64,000 nt of DNA from Ornithodoros turicata (lineage: Eukaryota; Arthropoda; Arachnida; Ixodida; Argasidae): NCBI RefSeq assembly GCF_037126465.1, contig NC_088206.1, forward strand, positions 33,796,573 to 33,860,572. The letters run 5' to 3'. How positions within the stretch are numbered: position 1 is the stretch's first letter; each line of letters opens with the position of its first letter. Below are positions 30,421-42,047 of the stretch, one piece after another. The notes under the pieces are model-generated. The model was not told the origin of the DNA. It ran no database searches and saw nothing but the letters and a program-made list of their open reading frames with translations. A program made the position numbers and the translations under genes.

Positions 30421-33400
30421 ATCCCGCGTGAATATGCCCCCCCAAACAATAACAAAATATAAATTAATAAAACAAATACAATAATAAAATAAATATACAC
30501 ACAAGTTCACGAAGTTGTGCACGCAACTCATGATTATGCAATATGGTAGTTCCTGCGAGACGTGAGCTTTCCCGGTCTTTCAAACCGAAACTAAACATAG
30601 CCACAGTGCTCTCATAGTTATATGCGACCAAGCAGTATCCGCATCAACTTTCAACTTGACGCATGTTTTCAACTTGAAAACGTCTGTTTGCTTCTACGCA
30701 GCCTGTTGAACTGTGTTTCCTCCTGTCTTGCAACTCCTCAGACCGACGTGCTCTGACCGCATAAGAATGTGAACGGCTTTTCATTTCCGTAGTGAAATAC
30801 TCCATTATGCATTTTCTTGAAGTCTTGCACGAACTATGTTACGACAATGGGCATGTGGTGTGTGTAGGACAGTTGATCTTCAAGTCGCAAGTCTGAACCA
30901 GCAGGTGCAGTAAGCACCAGATATATAGTTTTATGAACTGCATTCATGATGTGCAATCGTGCACCGCTTATGTTTATCTGATGCAATTTGCGTTAAAGGT
31001 CAGCTATGCCGATATCCCAAAGAGTCGAAACGGTTGTGATATTCTGAAAGCCCACATCCAGCTCTCCCCAAAATACACCTTCATTCTCTCAGTTCGGTAC
31101 AGTACCATGTCAAAAAAATAGGTAATTCATTCCGAAACACACATGGGCGCAGCCATTTTTATGACGTAGATGCACCCGAACGGGCATTGTGACGTGTACG
31201 CGCCTTCGTACTTGTCAGTGGATTTCAGCTACGGCTTCTGGCGGCTTCACGTATCTGTGCTTGGAGATGGCGGACAGCCGGGTTCCACCGTTCCGCGATA
31301 AGTAAACAGTGCAGCAGCTGCGAACTCATTCGCGAACCAACCTCTGTGCGATGTTGTGACTGGAATTCGTCGTTTGTGTTTTGTGAGCACGTACAATTTG
31401 TATCACGTCGCGTCTGCGTTAGCCCCTTTACAGCACTTGCCGATTGTAGAGACTGACGTTTCGACAGCCGTGTTAGGAAGAAAATGCCGACAGCGTTTTA
31501 TTCCTGCAGGAAAAAATTGTGCTATGTATTTGAGAAACCGCATGGGACAAGTTTTACGTACGATTTATCAATGTGCAACAGCGTCGACGATGGTATGCAA
31601 CGATGAGAGACGTAAAACGAAATACAAATCACATTTTAAACTTTTTGTGAGATTCTGTGCATTTTACAGAAGCTTTCTTTGAATCACAAACTCCCATGTC
31701 ACGCTGCGTTGTGTGGCACGCTACAAATTACTGCATTTTATGTCTAACATCTGGATATTGTTTGTAATGAACACCGTCGCACAAAAACATGCACACGAAA
31801 GCTCCAGTAGCCATGTGGTTGCACACTATGCAGACGCAAAAGAAGTACCAGAGCACATATTGCCACTTAGAAATGGTGTTTTTAGAAATGTGGTGTCTGA
31901 AGAGTTAGGGCATAGCATAGATCCTAAAAATCAGGTGCACCTTATCCTTCTGTAGAGTGCCCTTTCAATTCACAACTCAGCCCATGGGGTGTAAAAGTGT
32001 TAAAGGCAATTATGTGACTTGTCGTCCTGGGTGACATCACTGGCCAGCCTCGGAATTAATTCCGTGCTCAGGAATGATTGTACAAATCACTTTGTATGCA
32101 GGACATGATAAGCAGTATGTAAGTTGCAACCTTGTCTGCAGCATTCTCGATTGCCTCTTACCTTTACAGTTCGAGACACGTTACCAAACCATTTGCAAAG
32201 GGCACTCTTACAGGGGCCGTGTAACTTGAGTTTTTAATTTATATAATTTATAAAAAAATAAGTATACAATAAGTAATACAAAATTTATATAGAATGAAAA
32301 ATAAAATTTATAAAAAAATTCTAACAAATAAATAAAAAGGCTTCATGGAAGCAATGCGTTAGCTTTCCTATTGCACATCAAGCACAATTATATATGCTTG
32401 GACATCATCTAATTAATCTTCTGAACCATGTGTGTGGCTGCATACGAAATTTTTTATGCGCATGCTCTGCCTTCCTATTCCTACATGTGCACACGAATAA
32501 CAGTGAATATATGTGAAGTGGCAAAAAGCAATGTTAGACTCTACCATCATTGTGCCCGTTTAACTTTTCCACATTTATGTCTGGTGAACAGGGAATATCT
32601 CACTAGAAAAGAAGACATTTGTGCATTGTTTGGCAAGCAAATAAATATATTTATTTACATTTTCCATAAATCAACAATGTTGTGACCTGGTGCAAATATT
32701 AATGTCAACAAGTAAAGTACTTACAAATTATTTCTATGTGCTCAAATGCAGATATGACAATTCTGTTTTTGTACCTCAGCACAGTACAGTTTCACAATTA
32801 ACAAACTGCACAGCATCAGCAATCTTAAAGTATCTCAAGAGGGGAATCACATAAATCCCCAATAATAGACTGTGCAAACAAAGCTAAAAAAAAACAAAGT
32901 ACTTCAAGAAAAATCGAGAATAATCGGTTGCCGTTGTGATATGTACTATGCACAGTTCATGAATGGAACATGTTACCTCATTGCATTGCCTCCATGTGAG
33001 CACTAGAACAGGAAGCTTTTTAGGTCGCTCTTTTCGTGTTTTTCTATTGTCTTTTTTTGTTTTCTGCTTTTACAATAGCAAGCATGGCCATAGTGAAGCA
33101 CAAGCAGCCAAGTACAGGATGAGACATCTACAATGCGACTGCTAGCTCTAAACTGATATATTTATTAGCAGACTCTGGAATATACACACATATGCTGCTA
33201 AGAAAATGACAATTTAACCAATAGAATAACAGACAAGAAAAAAGGGTTATATATCTTCCCCTCTCCTCATTCTATTTCACAGGCAGCCCTAGTATCATTC
33301 GGAGTGTGTCCGTGCGTTCCCTTTGAGATAACGAATCTTGGACAGAAGCAAATCCAACAGCGGACTGCTTACGCATGCAACTATTTTGGATTTCTCTAAC

Positions 33401-34229
33401 CACTTGTTATTTAACCGCTGCCTTGAGCTGTGTGTTCTGGAAATTTAGGCAGCATTCAGAGTCCCTGCAATCTGTTGCCATGTTTCTCGAGGGCATCAAA
33501 AGTCTGTCATTGGCTACCTGTGTTTCACTATGGCTCTCAGATACAAACTACCCCATTTCAACACCGTAGAAAACATAGATTTGTAAATAGCATCTGCTGA
33601 TTGCACTGTACATACCCCCCATATAAAGGATCATAGTGGATACTACATCTTGTGCGTTAATGTCAGGAATACAAAAAAGCTAGATTTGAAACCACTCTTA
33701 CGTCGTAGTAGTAATATTTGTGTGAAGCTACGCAATTCCTGTCCTGCAAATAATTTAAACCATATGTTTCATCTGCCAGCGTGATGATCCCCTGAAAAGC
33801 AATTCACACTTGGCGGGAACTACCGGTTCTGAAACCTATCCCTGACATGTGTAGCCATCAGGGAGGAAACGCAAGGGCTGCGGTGGAAAAGACAAACACA
33901 CACGGGCTATGTTCTCACCGTGTATCAGCTGCTCTGGCTACTAAGAAGAACATGTTCCAAATTAATATAACATGGCTCGACATGATACGCCGGCGAAAGC
34001 TAACCAATAAAATTAGTAGTTAAATGTAAATACGTAAACACTTGCCATAACATGACAGTTTCCTTCCTGCATTCATGCGCTACCATTCACCCCACATAAA
34101 CAGTGTACTGAATTTTTTTATAGCATTACATGTTGTTTGACAGAACTTGAACAAGATTATATAGCACACGATAAAAGTAGAGTGAACATAATGTGCAGAA
34201 AAAATGGCTAGGAAGCAAGCGAGCTGGTG
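30421..34229. other. Long stretch without recognised genes
   Basis: Open frames of 60-108 codons at 30,933, 31,356, 31,713, 32,428, 32,963 and 33,375 have no recognisable domains. An AT-rich low-complexity tract lies at 32,228-32,335. The GC-richer block at 31,140-31,340 could be promoter-like, but no clear start or splice pattern follows. Confidence 0.35.
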
Positions 34230-34332
34230 AAGATGATGCATATGTAAAACCCCGAGACTAGGGAACACAAAGGGACGTGTTTGTGTCTGTCCCTTTGTGT
34301 TCCACAGTCTTGGGGTTTTACATCATGCATAA
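34230..34332. repeat. Perfect-stem hairpin, about 45-bp arms
   Basis: gtaaaaccccgagact and ggaacacaaagggac on the left pair with gtccctttgtgttcc and agtcttggggttttac on the right, around a 12-base centre. Two bases differ in the stem. The outer atgatgcat/atgcat words also pair. It is probably a tiny fold-back MITE. Confidence 0.7.
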
Positions 34333-34559
34333 TGTGCAGGTTTCCATTCACGCTTAATGGCCGTAGCAGTAATGCATGAAGGCCACTGCTAAGTTGTGTT
34401 GAGAAACACCACTTTATGTTTGCCATGTCTAAATGAAACGTACCTGACCTGATCCAAATTAACCGTTCTCAGTCTGGAACACACAAAGAGAAAAACGCAA
34501 CACACGCCACAACATTAACAGATAGCAAATGAGCTGTGGCAAGCTCCACCTTGGGACAA

Positions 34560-34845
34560 AGTCAACAAGTAATTCACCAAAAGTCAATGAGCCCCTGAAA
34601 TGTAACATCTCTGACTGGTAGCAGGACGGTCCACGTTCAATTCCTGGTGCTAGCACTGACTGGCTTTTTCATGAATTATTTGTTGGAAGTTTCGATGTGC
34701 TTGAGAACCATTCGTCAACCATTGTATGCTCATGAGGTGATGAGGGTTTGTCGTCCCAAAGAGACTCCCTTTCTGGCATGTGTCCTTATGGATGCTCATC
34801 ACTGCAGAAAAAAAAAGAAAAAAAGGAAAAGCATTTAATGACAAG
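34560..34845 (+). repeat. SINE-like repeat with A-rich tail
   Basis: An A-box-like ctgactggtagcagga is followed about 15 bases later by a B-box-like ACGTTCAATTCC. A body of about 190 bp ends in an A-rich tail (34,806-34,834). The pol III spacing is short, so the head is imperfect. The orientation is set by the tail. Confidence 0.45.
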
Positions 34846-34984
34846 AAATGGATAGTCGTATTCACTGTATAATGATTGTGCACAACAGAAAGAAGACTTT
34901 CACATAGAAGGCTGTACTTCTTGAGGTCTAACATCAAGTTACAAAATTCCAGAATATGACATGTTGTAAGGTAGAGAATAAGTA

Positions 34985-35045
34985 GAGTTATTGAGTTGAG
35001 TTGAGTAGAGTTGAGTTGTCGGGTTGAGTTGAGGGGGGAGTTGTA
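34985..35045. repeat. (TTGAG)n pentanucleotide tract
   Basis: About ten TTGAG/AGTTG units in tandem with small interruptions. Confidence 0.75.
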
Positions 35046-35473
35046 CGCCCTTTTGATTTCATTATATATGATTATATAATTATCTTTATGTCTGTACCAA
35101 CCCTCACTCTCTACATTACAACATGTTTTATATATTCTGGGATTTTGTAACTTCATGTTAGACATTAACAGCCTTGTGCACGAAAGTCTCGTCTCATTAA
35201 AAATTTAGATGCTCTCAACAGTCTCATTTCTGTTGTGAATCTCTATCGCAGCATACCTGCACATTGCTGTTCTACGTACTATGACTTTGCAGTAAGAGTA
35301 TGGACTTCGGGTAAAAAGACTACACAGCACTACTCAGGTATTTTTGCCTATCGAACAGAATGTATGTATGCAGTATGCACACAGTATTTGTGCACCGGAC
35401 CCACTAAAAATGTCATGAATGTGGCATTGCCCACGGTAATGCACCAAGTTGAACACAATTATTGTAGAATCCA
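35046..35473. other. Non-coding stretch
   Basis: A 119-codon frame at 35,235-35,594 runs into the next repeat element and has no recognisable domain. Confidence 0.35.
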
Positions 35474-35745
35474 CCCAAGCAGCACAAAGGACTGGGATTC
35501 GGCTGGGAACGTAACGGGGATGATGGGTTCGAGGTGGCCGATATCGCCGTCACGAGCCCGACTGCTTCCCGACTATGTGAGGGGGAAGAATTGAGGGAGA
35601 GGGAAACTACATAAAATTATTTCCCGATAGATCCCCGTTCGTGTCCCGGTCAGAATTCTTTCCCGATAGATTCCCGTTTGCGTTCCGGCCAGGATTCTTT
35701 CCCGATGGATCCCCGTTAACGTCCCGATCTGCTGTGGTGTACTGG
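35474..35745 (+). mobile_element. CCCAAGCAGC-family element with internal 42-bp tandem repeats
   Basis: It begins CCCAAGCAGCACAAAGGACT, matching the terminus of the nested MITE at 19,212 and of 40,108. Three tandem units of about 42 bp follow (ttcccgatagatccccgtt...). The right terminus is not clear. The family shares its ends but not its interior. Confidence 0.5.
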
Positions 35746-35811
35746 CTAAGTATTTCTTCCCGCTCGTCTCCCGATGTTTACGCAGATTCGGCAACACGTG
35801 ATCGGATGGTA

Positions 35812-35999
35812 CAGCTTGAGACAAAGTTTCTGAAACACGGGTATTCTGTATTGGACTTTTCCCAGCCACCTTTGGGGAATGCTTGTTGAACAGAATCCTT
35901 GGGGATTCTGTTCAACAAGTGTTCCCCTTAGGCCGCAGGGGAGGCGTGGAGAAGTGAAATACAAAACACCCGTGTTTCAGAAACTTTTGCCCCAAGCTG
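35812..35999. mobile_element. Fold-back MITE, TA-flanked, CAGCTTG termini
   Basis: 188 bp between TA words (35,810-35,811 and 36,000-36,001). cagcttg...caaagtttctgaaacacggg on the left pairs with cccgtgtttcagaaactttt...caagctg on the right, with a tight centre at gaacagaatccttggggattctgttc. The arms are diverged in the middle. It is Tc1/mariner-type by its TA duplication. Confidence 0.75.
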
Positions 36000-36088
36000 T
36001 ACGAGACAGTGAAGCATCCCTTCAGGAAGGAATTTGGCTGTCTGGTATGAGGTAACTCTTTCAAACATTGGGCTGCAGTTCACTTCAT

Positions 36089-36112
36089 GTGTTGTGTTGT
36101 GTTGTGTTGTAT
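36089..36112. repeat. (GTGTT)n tract
   Basis: Four to five tandem TGTTG units. Confidence 0.7.
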
Positions 36113-37080
36113 GACAGAAAACATGCACACGCAGCACCCTGAACAGAAGTATTAATGGAGCCTCACTGCAAAGCACGCGAGTACAAGATACTCGGGAAGA
36201 GTCGGCCACGCCCGAACGAAACGACCGAATCCCCCGAAACGAAAAACTCACGTGAAACGGAACGAAGAGAGCTTTAGCAAGTCGAACTGATCGGACGAAA
36301 ACCGCTGCACCGAAACCCGCAAAGACTACGCTGGAGCTCCCTGCATTTGGGCTACCGCGACTGCCATCGCCATCATCTTTGTTTTGGTTGTCATTGCTGG
36401 GTGCAAATGGCCGGCGTGTGTGTTGTTAATGTTTCTCTGCTACAAGTTTTGCAAAGTCTGGTTCGGAGGGAGTATGGAACGCCGTTTTGTGGTCAACGTG
36501 GCCAGAGTGCCTCAAAAGTACTCCTGCCGCATTCTGGTCACTGTTATAAGTGTGAATCCCTGCCACCATCAGCAGCTTTTAAGTAGATTCATGACACATG
36601 AGGAACCTGTGATGTACACCATCGCACACAGTCAAGAAAAATGTAGCATTTAACCTTGCTTTCCTTCATTATAACAAACAAAACAAAGAAAGAAAGAAAG
36701 AAAGAACACTAGACAAAGGGTCGGCAAAACAGTGAGTGTTTTGTTGTTGTTGTTTTTGATTCTATCGATCTCTCACTGTCAGGTTGCACTGCCGATCTGC
36801 TCACAATCATAACTAACTAATACCTTAGCTTTGGCTAATCTCATGTTGCAATTTTGCTTCAAACACAACATTCATTTTCATGCGTTACGGATGCGGCGCG
36901 ACACGGTTGTCATGACAACGAAGCACGACACTCCGAAAAGCACACGCACCGCAAGACCGCAAGAGTTGAGCTCGACCGAACTCCATGCGGTACGGGCTAC
37001 CTGCGGAGATGCAGCTGACCAATGAGCGAACGCGCTCCGCGCAAGCGCATCACTGCTGTGCTGTCGCGTGCTTTTCCAAC
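36113..37080. other. Non-coding stretch, GC-rich toward its right end
   Basis: A (GAAA)n run lies at 36,686-36,707. From 36,880 the sequence is CpG-rich and includes a perfect 14-base palindrome GTTGTCATGACAAC (36,906-36,919), which resembles an X-box (RFX site). This is a plausible promoter for the MADF gene relic that starts at 37,081. Confidence 0.4.
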
Positions 37081-37240
37081 ATGGCTGCCTCCGGTGAAAG
37101 CACGTTGGCAAAACAAGAAGCTCTAATTTCAGATGTCGAGAAATACCCGTAGCTCTACGACCCACGCCGAGCCGAGTACAGAGATTCATTCAGAGATTCA
37201 AAGTTTCGCCGACCACATCACGTTGCCCGTTCATGGCTGC
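37081..37240 (+). pseudogene. MADF-domain gene start, interrupted by a stop
   Basis: An ATG in good context (ccaacATGGCT) opens MAASGESTLAKQEALISDVE, then KYP, a TAG (37,150), and continues in phase LYDPRRAEYRDSF. LI.EVEK.P.LYDP....YRD is the first half of a MADF domain, a Myb-like DNA-binding module of many arthropod transcription factors and transposon-derived genes. The TAG stands where the family has Glu or another polar residue. Beyond YRD the match is lost, with a small direct repeat (agagattcat/agagattca) at the break. It is either a pseudogene or a first exon with a lesion. CpG-rich sequence upstream fits a former promoter. Confidence 0.55.
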
Positions 37241-37825
37241 CTGTGGAATGGAGACGTGGTGGAGTGGAGACGTGATTGGTCAACCACAAGCGTTTGACGT
37301 ATCAAGAACGCATATGTCTGAACAGCGTGTCGTACGACAGCCGCCTCCGCAGTGGATCTGCACCGTAACCGCAACGGAGAGAAGTTGTAGTGTGAACCAC
37401 GCATTATGAAAACAGCAGCATTTCTCGAAAGATCCTGGAACGGCCACAATCTCAAGAGGTAGTACGATGCTACCCGTCGTCATATTTCGTCCGCCAAGCC
37501 ATTGCGCGGAGATGTTGGCTCCATGCCCATTTCAACACTGGCTCACCCGCACCCGCTCGCGCGTCGTCGCTTGTCTTACATGCCACCAGCCAGCGCTGCC
37601 TGTCGCGCATGCGCTGTTCTTGTTGGGTTCGCTTTGGATGCTGTAACGGTCGTTTCTCGTCGCCGCGTGTAGTTCGCGTAATTGCGAGCGTTTCAGCAAG
37701 TCTAAAGCGTTTGTATTGTTGTTCTCACCTGGTGCTGTCGTTCTTGCAACCCGTCTGATACTGCAACTGTCTGTAAGTGGAAGCGTTTCTTCTAACCGCG
37801 AGCAGACCAGTCGGTCTCGTTTGAC
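37241..37825. promoter_or_regulatory. GC-rich region upstream of the three-exon gene
   Basis: CpG-rich sequence (about 37,490-37,690) precedes the start codon at 37,826 by about 150 bases. No TATA box is apparent. It is probably a CpG-type promoter with 5' UTR, inferred from position and composition. Confidence 0.35.
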
Positions 37826-38202
37826 ATGTCAAAGAGTGAAGACGCTGCCTTGCATGTGAAGCCAAATCGTTCTTCGCCTTCAGGATTCTTGCCGTTTCAG
37901 GTGTGTAATTAATATAACTGTGAAGTGATATGTTCGACTGCGCCATGCATTCTCATTGTTCGTTTTACTCTATTTGCAGGGATCTGCACAACGACAGGGA
38001 GATAGAACGCCAAGTGAAGTCGACTGTACTTTGTGCAGACGGTATGTCATATGTCTCTACACTGCTCTACATATAGGTGTCCTGCCATCGTATTTTCTGG
38101 AACGATATTTCTTGCAGGTTCAGCGTGTATGACGCAGCGGCCTCCAGCAAGAGAAACTCAAGCACCGTGTTCAAATGCGGTGGGGACTCTTGCTCGCCAT
38201 GA
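37826..38202 (+). CDS. Small three-exon gene, cysteine-pair protein of 73 residues
   Basis: Exons 37,826-37,900, 37,980-38,041 and 38,118-38,202 join in phase across two short introns (79 and 76 nt). Both introns have GT-AG ends, donors CAG/GTGTGT and G/GTATGT, and acceptors tttgcag and cttgcag. The spliced frame is 222 nt: 25 codons, a phase-2 junction, then a TGA at 38,200. The product starts MSKSEDAALHVKP and has two cysteine pairs, CTLC in exon 2 and KCGGDSC in exon 3, about 24 residues apart, so a zinc-binding fold is likely. No known family was recognised. Without splicing, each exon meets stops. Later exons or a longer isoform cannot be excluded. Confidence 0.55.
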
Positions 38203-38534
38203 CAACGCTTAGAAGTGCTTTTTCGGAAGAAGGACAAGTTGGACCGGAAATGAGGACCTAGGTGTGCTCTTTTGCGCTGTTGTTCACCGTTCGATCATTG
38301 CCAGTTTTTGTGCCCCCGTGAGTTCAACGCTCAGGTATGGTGATGATAAATGGATATGCGTTAAAAGGTACGTACTCCGGAGTGGTAAATTGTTCTGGTG
38401 AAGTGATTTGTTGCTGCTATCTCCTGTTTCGTGAGGGTTCTTGTCGGTACTCATATACCGCAGGCATGAGGGGCTTTCTTTGCAGAACATTTCAGTAAAC
38501 CAAGACTGCAGCATTTTCAAGATTGCCATAACCA

Positions 38535-38760
38535 GCATCAATGCAGCTCTCATGTCAACATCAGCATCAAGACAGCTCTGATGTGAGCATCAGCCAGGGC
38601 AGCTCTGATGTTAACATCATCATCAGAGCAGCTGTGATGTTAACATCAGATCTGATGTGATTTGGGACACTGTCTTGATGCTGGTGTTAACATTAGCATC
38701 AGAGCAGCTCTGATGTTAGCATCAAGACAGTGTCCCAAATCACATCAGACCTGATGTCGC
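38535..38760. repeat. Minisatellite ending in a long hairpin
   Basis: Words agctctgatgt(t/g)a and catcagagcagc recur through 38,535-38,640. Then 38,644-38,682 and 38,718-38,756 form a 39-bp inverted pair with one mismatch (core gatttgggacactgtcttgatg). The unit tgatgttaacatca is itself palindromic. Confidence 0.75.
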
Positions 38761-39100
38761 TTTTTTTTTCAATAGGGATGCTTCTCCTTGACCATGTTTT
38801 TTTTTTTTTTTTTTGCTTATTGACGTTTTTGTGAAGGAACGCTGAATATGCGCACACCATTGACTGTCAGCTCTAGTCCCGGTCAGCTGTCATTTTTTAC
38901 AGTTTTCGTTCTAGTAATTGCTAATCATTTGCACCAAAGGCGCTGGATGTGAACTATTTTCTCTTTCGTGTACTTGCATTTCTCCCAGTCATTGGCTTTG
39001 TCATTTTTTCATAATTTAAATTTTCTCTTGGTAACTCTTGAGTTTCGTAATCCCTACGCTGTGCATTTTACCATTTTTGATAAAGCTCATTCCACATACC
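38761..39100. other. Non-coding stretch
   Basis: T-rich runs at 38,762 and 38,797-38,814. Nothing else was recognised. Confidence 0.4.
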
Positions 39101-39109
39101 GTGCACAGA

Positions 39110-39765
39110 CTATTTTGTGCTGACGTGCAGCAATTGTTCCGTTACGTCTAATGTTACATGCCATTCATTTTTGTGTCTGGGCAGTACTGAAGCGTGAGCA
39201 GATAGGCAGACTGCCTATTACTGCATAACTTCGTTTTCTTTGAGACACCACCACTTGTGCAGGCAGACCGCCTCTTGCTGTATACTTTTACTTTCTTTTG
39301 AGACACCGTTGACGTGCGAGTGGTTATGCAGGCAGGCTGCATATTACTGTATACCATTTCCCACCATGCAGCAATTTTACCGTTACGTCTAATATTAATG
39401 CTACAAGCCGTTCATTTCTTCCAGGGCCATTACCGAAGTGCAAGTGGTTAGGCAGACTGCCTACTACTGGATACCTTTTTTGTTTCCTTTCAAGGACCAC
39501 CTCTTACTGTGTACGTTCCCCCCCCCCCCCTTTTGAGACACCATTGAAGGGCCAGTGGTTACGCAGGCAGGCTGGATATTACGGTAGACCATTTCCACCC
39601 TTTTCTTTTCAGGCTACATTGCCAATGACAGTAGTTATGCGGACATGCTGCATATTTCTGTATACCCCTCTTTTTTTGTTTTTCATTTCAGACACAATTG
39701 GCATGCATTGGGTGATGCAGGCAGACTGCTTAGTGTGCACCACTCGTCGTTTAGTCTATTGAGGT
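39110..39765 (+). repeat. Degenerate tandem array, units of about 60-120 bp
   Basis: A block reading gagacacc.ttga.gtgc.agtggttatgcaggcaggctgc.tattactgtatac recurs about seven times (near 39,180, 39,245, 39,300, 39,425, 39,535, 39,605 and 39,690), with pyrimidine-rich spacers such as tttcttttcag before several units. A larger unit (tgcagcaattttaccgttacgtctaat) occurs twice (39,127 and 39,366). The spacer-plus-AG layout resembles splice acceptors, but unit frames are not open. Confidence 0.65.
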
Positions 39766-39889
39766 TCTACAAGCGTTGTGTCAGTCTATTTCCTCTCCGA
39801 AAATAAAATGTTGGGCTCTACACACACTGTTTACACTCGAAATTATTGTAATTATTAAAAATAAGCATATTAATGCTAAAATATGCATG

Positions 39890-40108
39890 GGGGGGGGTAA
39901 ATATGCATGGGGGGAGCCCCTGCCAGCATTATCGGGGATCCGTCGGGGACCTGCTGGGACCGAATACTTGCTGCCGATGTCGGTCCTTAATCATCCCGGT
40001 GTTGCAAACTGGAGGACGGACCGGTATCGGCTGGTGGCATGCCCCGGCTTTGTAGGATGCTTTCCCGATGCTGGACCGGCTTCGCCCCGGTCCTTTGTGC
40101 TGCTTGGG
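39890..40108 (-). mobile_element. CCCAAGCAGC-family element, reverse orientation
   Basis: Read from 40,108 on the minus strand it opens CCCAAGCAGCACAAAGGACC and continues in a GC-rich interior with ccggtcc/ggaccgg words. The other end is unclear, perhaps near the g-run at 39,890-39,915. It shares its terminus with 19,212 and 35,474. Confidence 0.5.
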
Positions 40109-40882
40109 CAGGTATTTTAGCTTACATGTCAAGCCAGTACCACATCCAGTGTGAAGTTGTGACAAATAAATAGTTTCCATTTTTCTTAGCTCTCAGAACA
40201 CAGACAGTGAATTAATAAGAGTAGACAATGTTAACATGAATTCTGGACTATTCTTCAATTAAAGATTCACAGATAGGAAAGGCACCTTCCTCAATGGACG
40301 TTGATGACACTGAAAATTCTAAAACGTTATCAGAGGCGACATCAGCTTCGGTGTGTCAAAGGATTGTATGTCCAACAGTAATCCAGCTAACAGTAACAAA
40401 AATGTGCAAAAGACAAATTAACTGAACTAATGTAATGTACCTTCTATATCAGACAGTGAAGCTTGTAACACCCCATCCACAGGAACCAGTGTCCAGACAC
40501 AAAAGTGCTTAAACTGGGAGATAGCAGCTAATCGGAATGGCGACCTTTGTTTTCCACCCTGAAAGCACAGGTTGTAACTTTGAGGGCAGATTTAAAAGTG
40601 GTGTCAAGATGTCTGCATGCGAGTGCACATGAAACATTGAACATAGATGAATACTCAAATTATAACATCACTTTGTCATACCTGTTGGTGGAGGTAGACT
40701 GCAACTAACGTGTCAGCAATTTCTTCATGCACCAGATCCAAGCCAGATCATGCTTCATTTCCGCCTTCAGCGTGCACCTGTGATAATTCAGAAGTTAGAT
40801 TATCAATACTATTGTGTTGTTAATAGTGGTTATATCAGAGTAAGCGCAGTGGGACAGCTGCACAATCGATTCATTAAGCTTG
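40109..40882. other. Mostly non-coding; a possible exon at 40,273-40,351
   Basis: A stretch after an acceptor-like attcacag is open in phase for 50 codons (IGKAPSSMDVDDTENSKTLS...) with a possible donor at 40,352. It could be an upstream exon of the DUF4806-type gene ending at 42,212, but the donor is poor and the link is a guess. Confidence 0.25.
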
Positions 40883-41218
40883 CTATTTTTTTATGTCTGA
40901 ACCTCGACTTATCTTTTTTTGCTCTCGTTTTTTGCCTTGACGCCGTGGCACGTTGAAAATGTTATGTGTCGGGCACCTCAGATTTTCACCAGACGATTTC
41001 CCGCCGAGATTCCAAATTGCCTGTGGAGTCGCGCGTAACCTATGATAACATTCGTGGACGAAATCCTTGCAGTGGAAATTTGCAGGCACCACTGTCAGCC
41101 AAGAGCTTCGCACTGCTTGGTCTTTTGGCAGCTTATAATAGTTAACACTTGAATGCTCCGATGAATCGTAACAGCGTAGCACCGTCGCATCTTCGACAAC
41201 TTCGCCGTGGCATATCAC
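40883..41218 (-). pseudogene. THAP-like domain fragment
   Basis: The reverse-strand frame includes DATVLRCYDSSEHSSVNYY, KLPKDQAVRSSWLTVVPANF and a later cysteine. The F/Y-x-L-P-K-D...R..W pattern about 15 residues after a cysteine is the core of the THAP zinc finger (C2CH), a DNA-binding module common in transposases and arthropod genes. The first cysteine and the C-terminal CxxH pair are not convincing, and the tail becomes Lys-rich. It is probably a decayed copy; a single exon of a real THAP gene is an alternative. Confidence 0.4.
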
Positions 41219-42047
41219 GTATCATATCGCTACAGCCCATAAAAGGCAAGGTTAGAACAAGGAAGTGCACTTTCCAAACGACGCTGTGCAAAAAAAAAAC
41301 AAAAAAAAACATTCACATGCTTTGTTTCCGGCTTAGCAACAACATAACAGCTGTTATGTACGATGCACAGAGGAGGAAACGAAAGAAGCCAAGCGGCCAA
41401 GCCAAGAGTCCATGCCAAGCCAAAGACAGATAAACCGAGAGCAGTGACGTCGGTGCGCCCGTGCGCAGGGTTTGCCGACGGTTTGACGGCCGGGCGTGGG
41501 ATCTAAAAAAACTATTTTCTAAAAAACTACGAACAGTTGGAGCAAGATATTTCGCACACATATTCAGTGTTCGGTAATGAACACACAGCGCGAGTATCGC
41601 TCAGTTCTGCGGCACTTCAACATCGGCATATCTGACCTTTAAATGCCTATGTTCCGTGTACACACTTAGGAAATACTGATTTGCATCGCATAATTTTAGT
41701 CCAACTCGTAATCTCTGGAACAGGAGCATTGTGGTCTGGTCAGTTATTTCTATTCAGACATTTTGCTATGCAGAAACTGCTCAAACTATAAGTGTCATAT
41801 AATTACATGAGCTCAAGTCTAGAGCCAAAAGTTTTCTGATTTTTTTCTTTTCAAACTAGGGGGTAAAACTATTATTACATGAACTCATGATGTCGAATAC
41901 AATATATGCAGGAAACATCATCAGACCGCAAAGACACCAACAGTCTTCTGCATAGAACAGGAAAAGTCTCAATTTTGTGTTGCGTGAAGTCAGTGGCGAT
42001 CTTTTTTTCTTAGTGCGATGAGCTTTTGGAACATTTCCAACTTTCAG
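41219..42047. other. Non-coding stretch
   Basis: A-rich runs lie at 41,288-41,310. If the DUF4806 exon at 42,048 is real, this is intronic. No other structure was seen. Confidence 0.4.
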
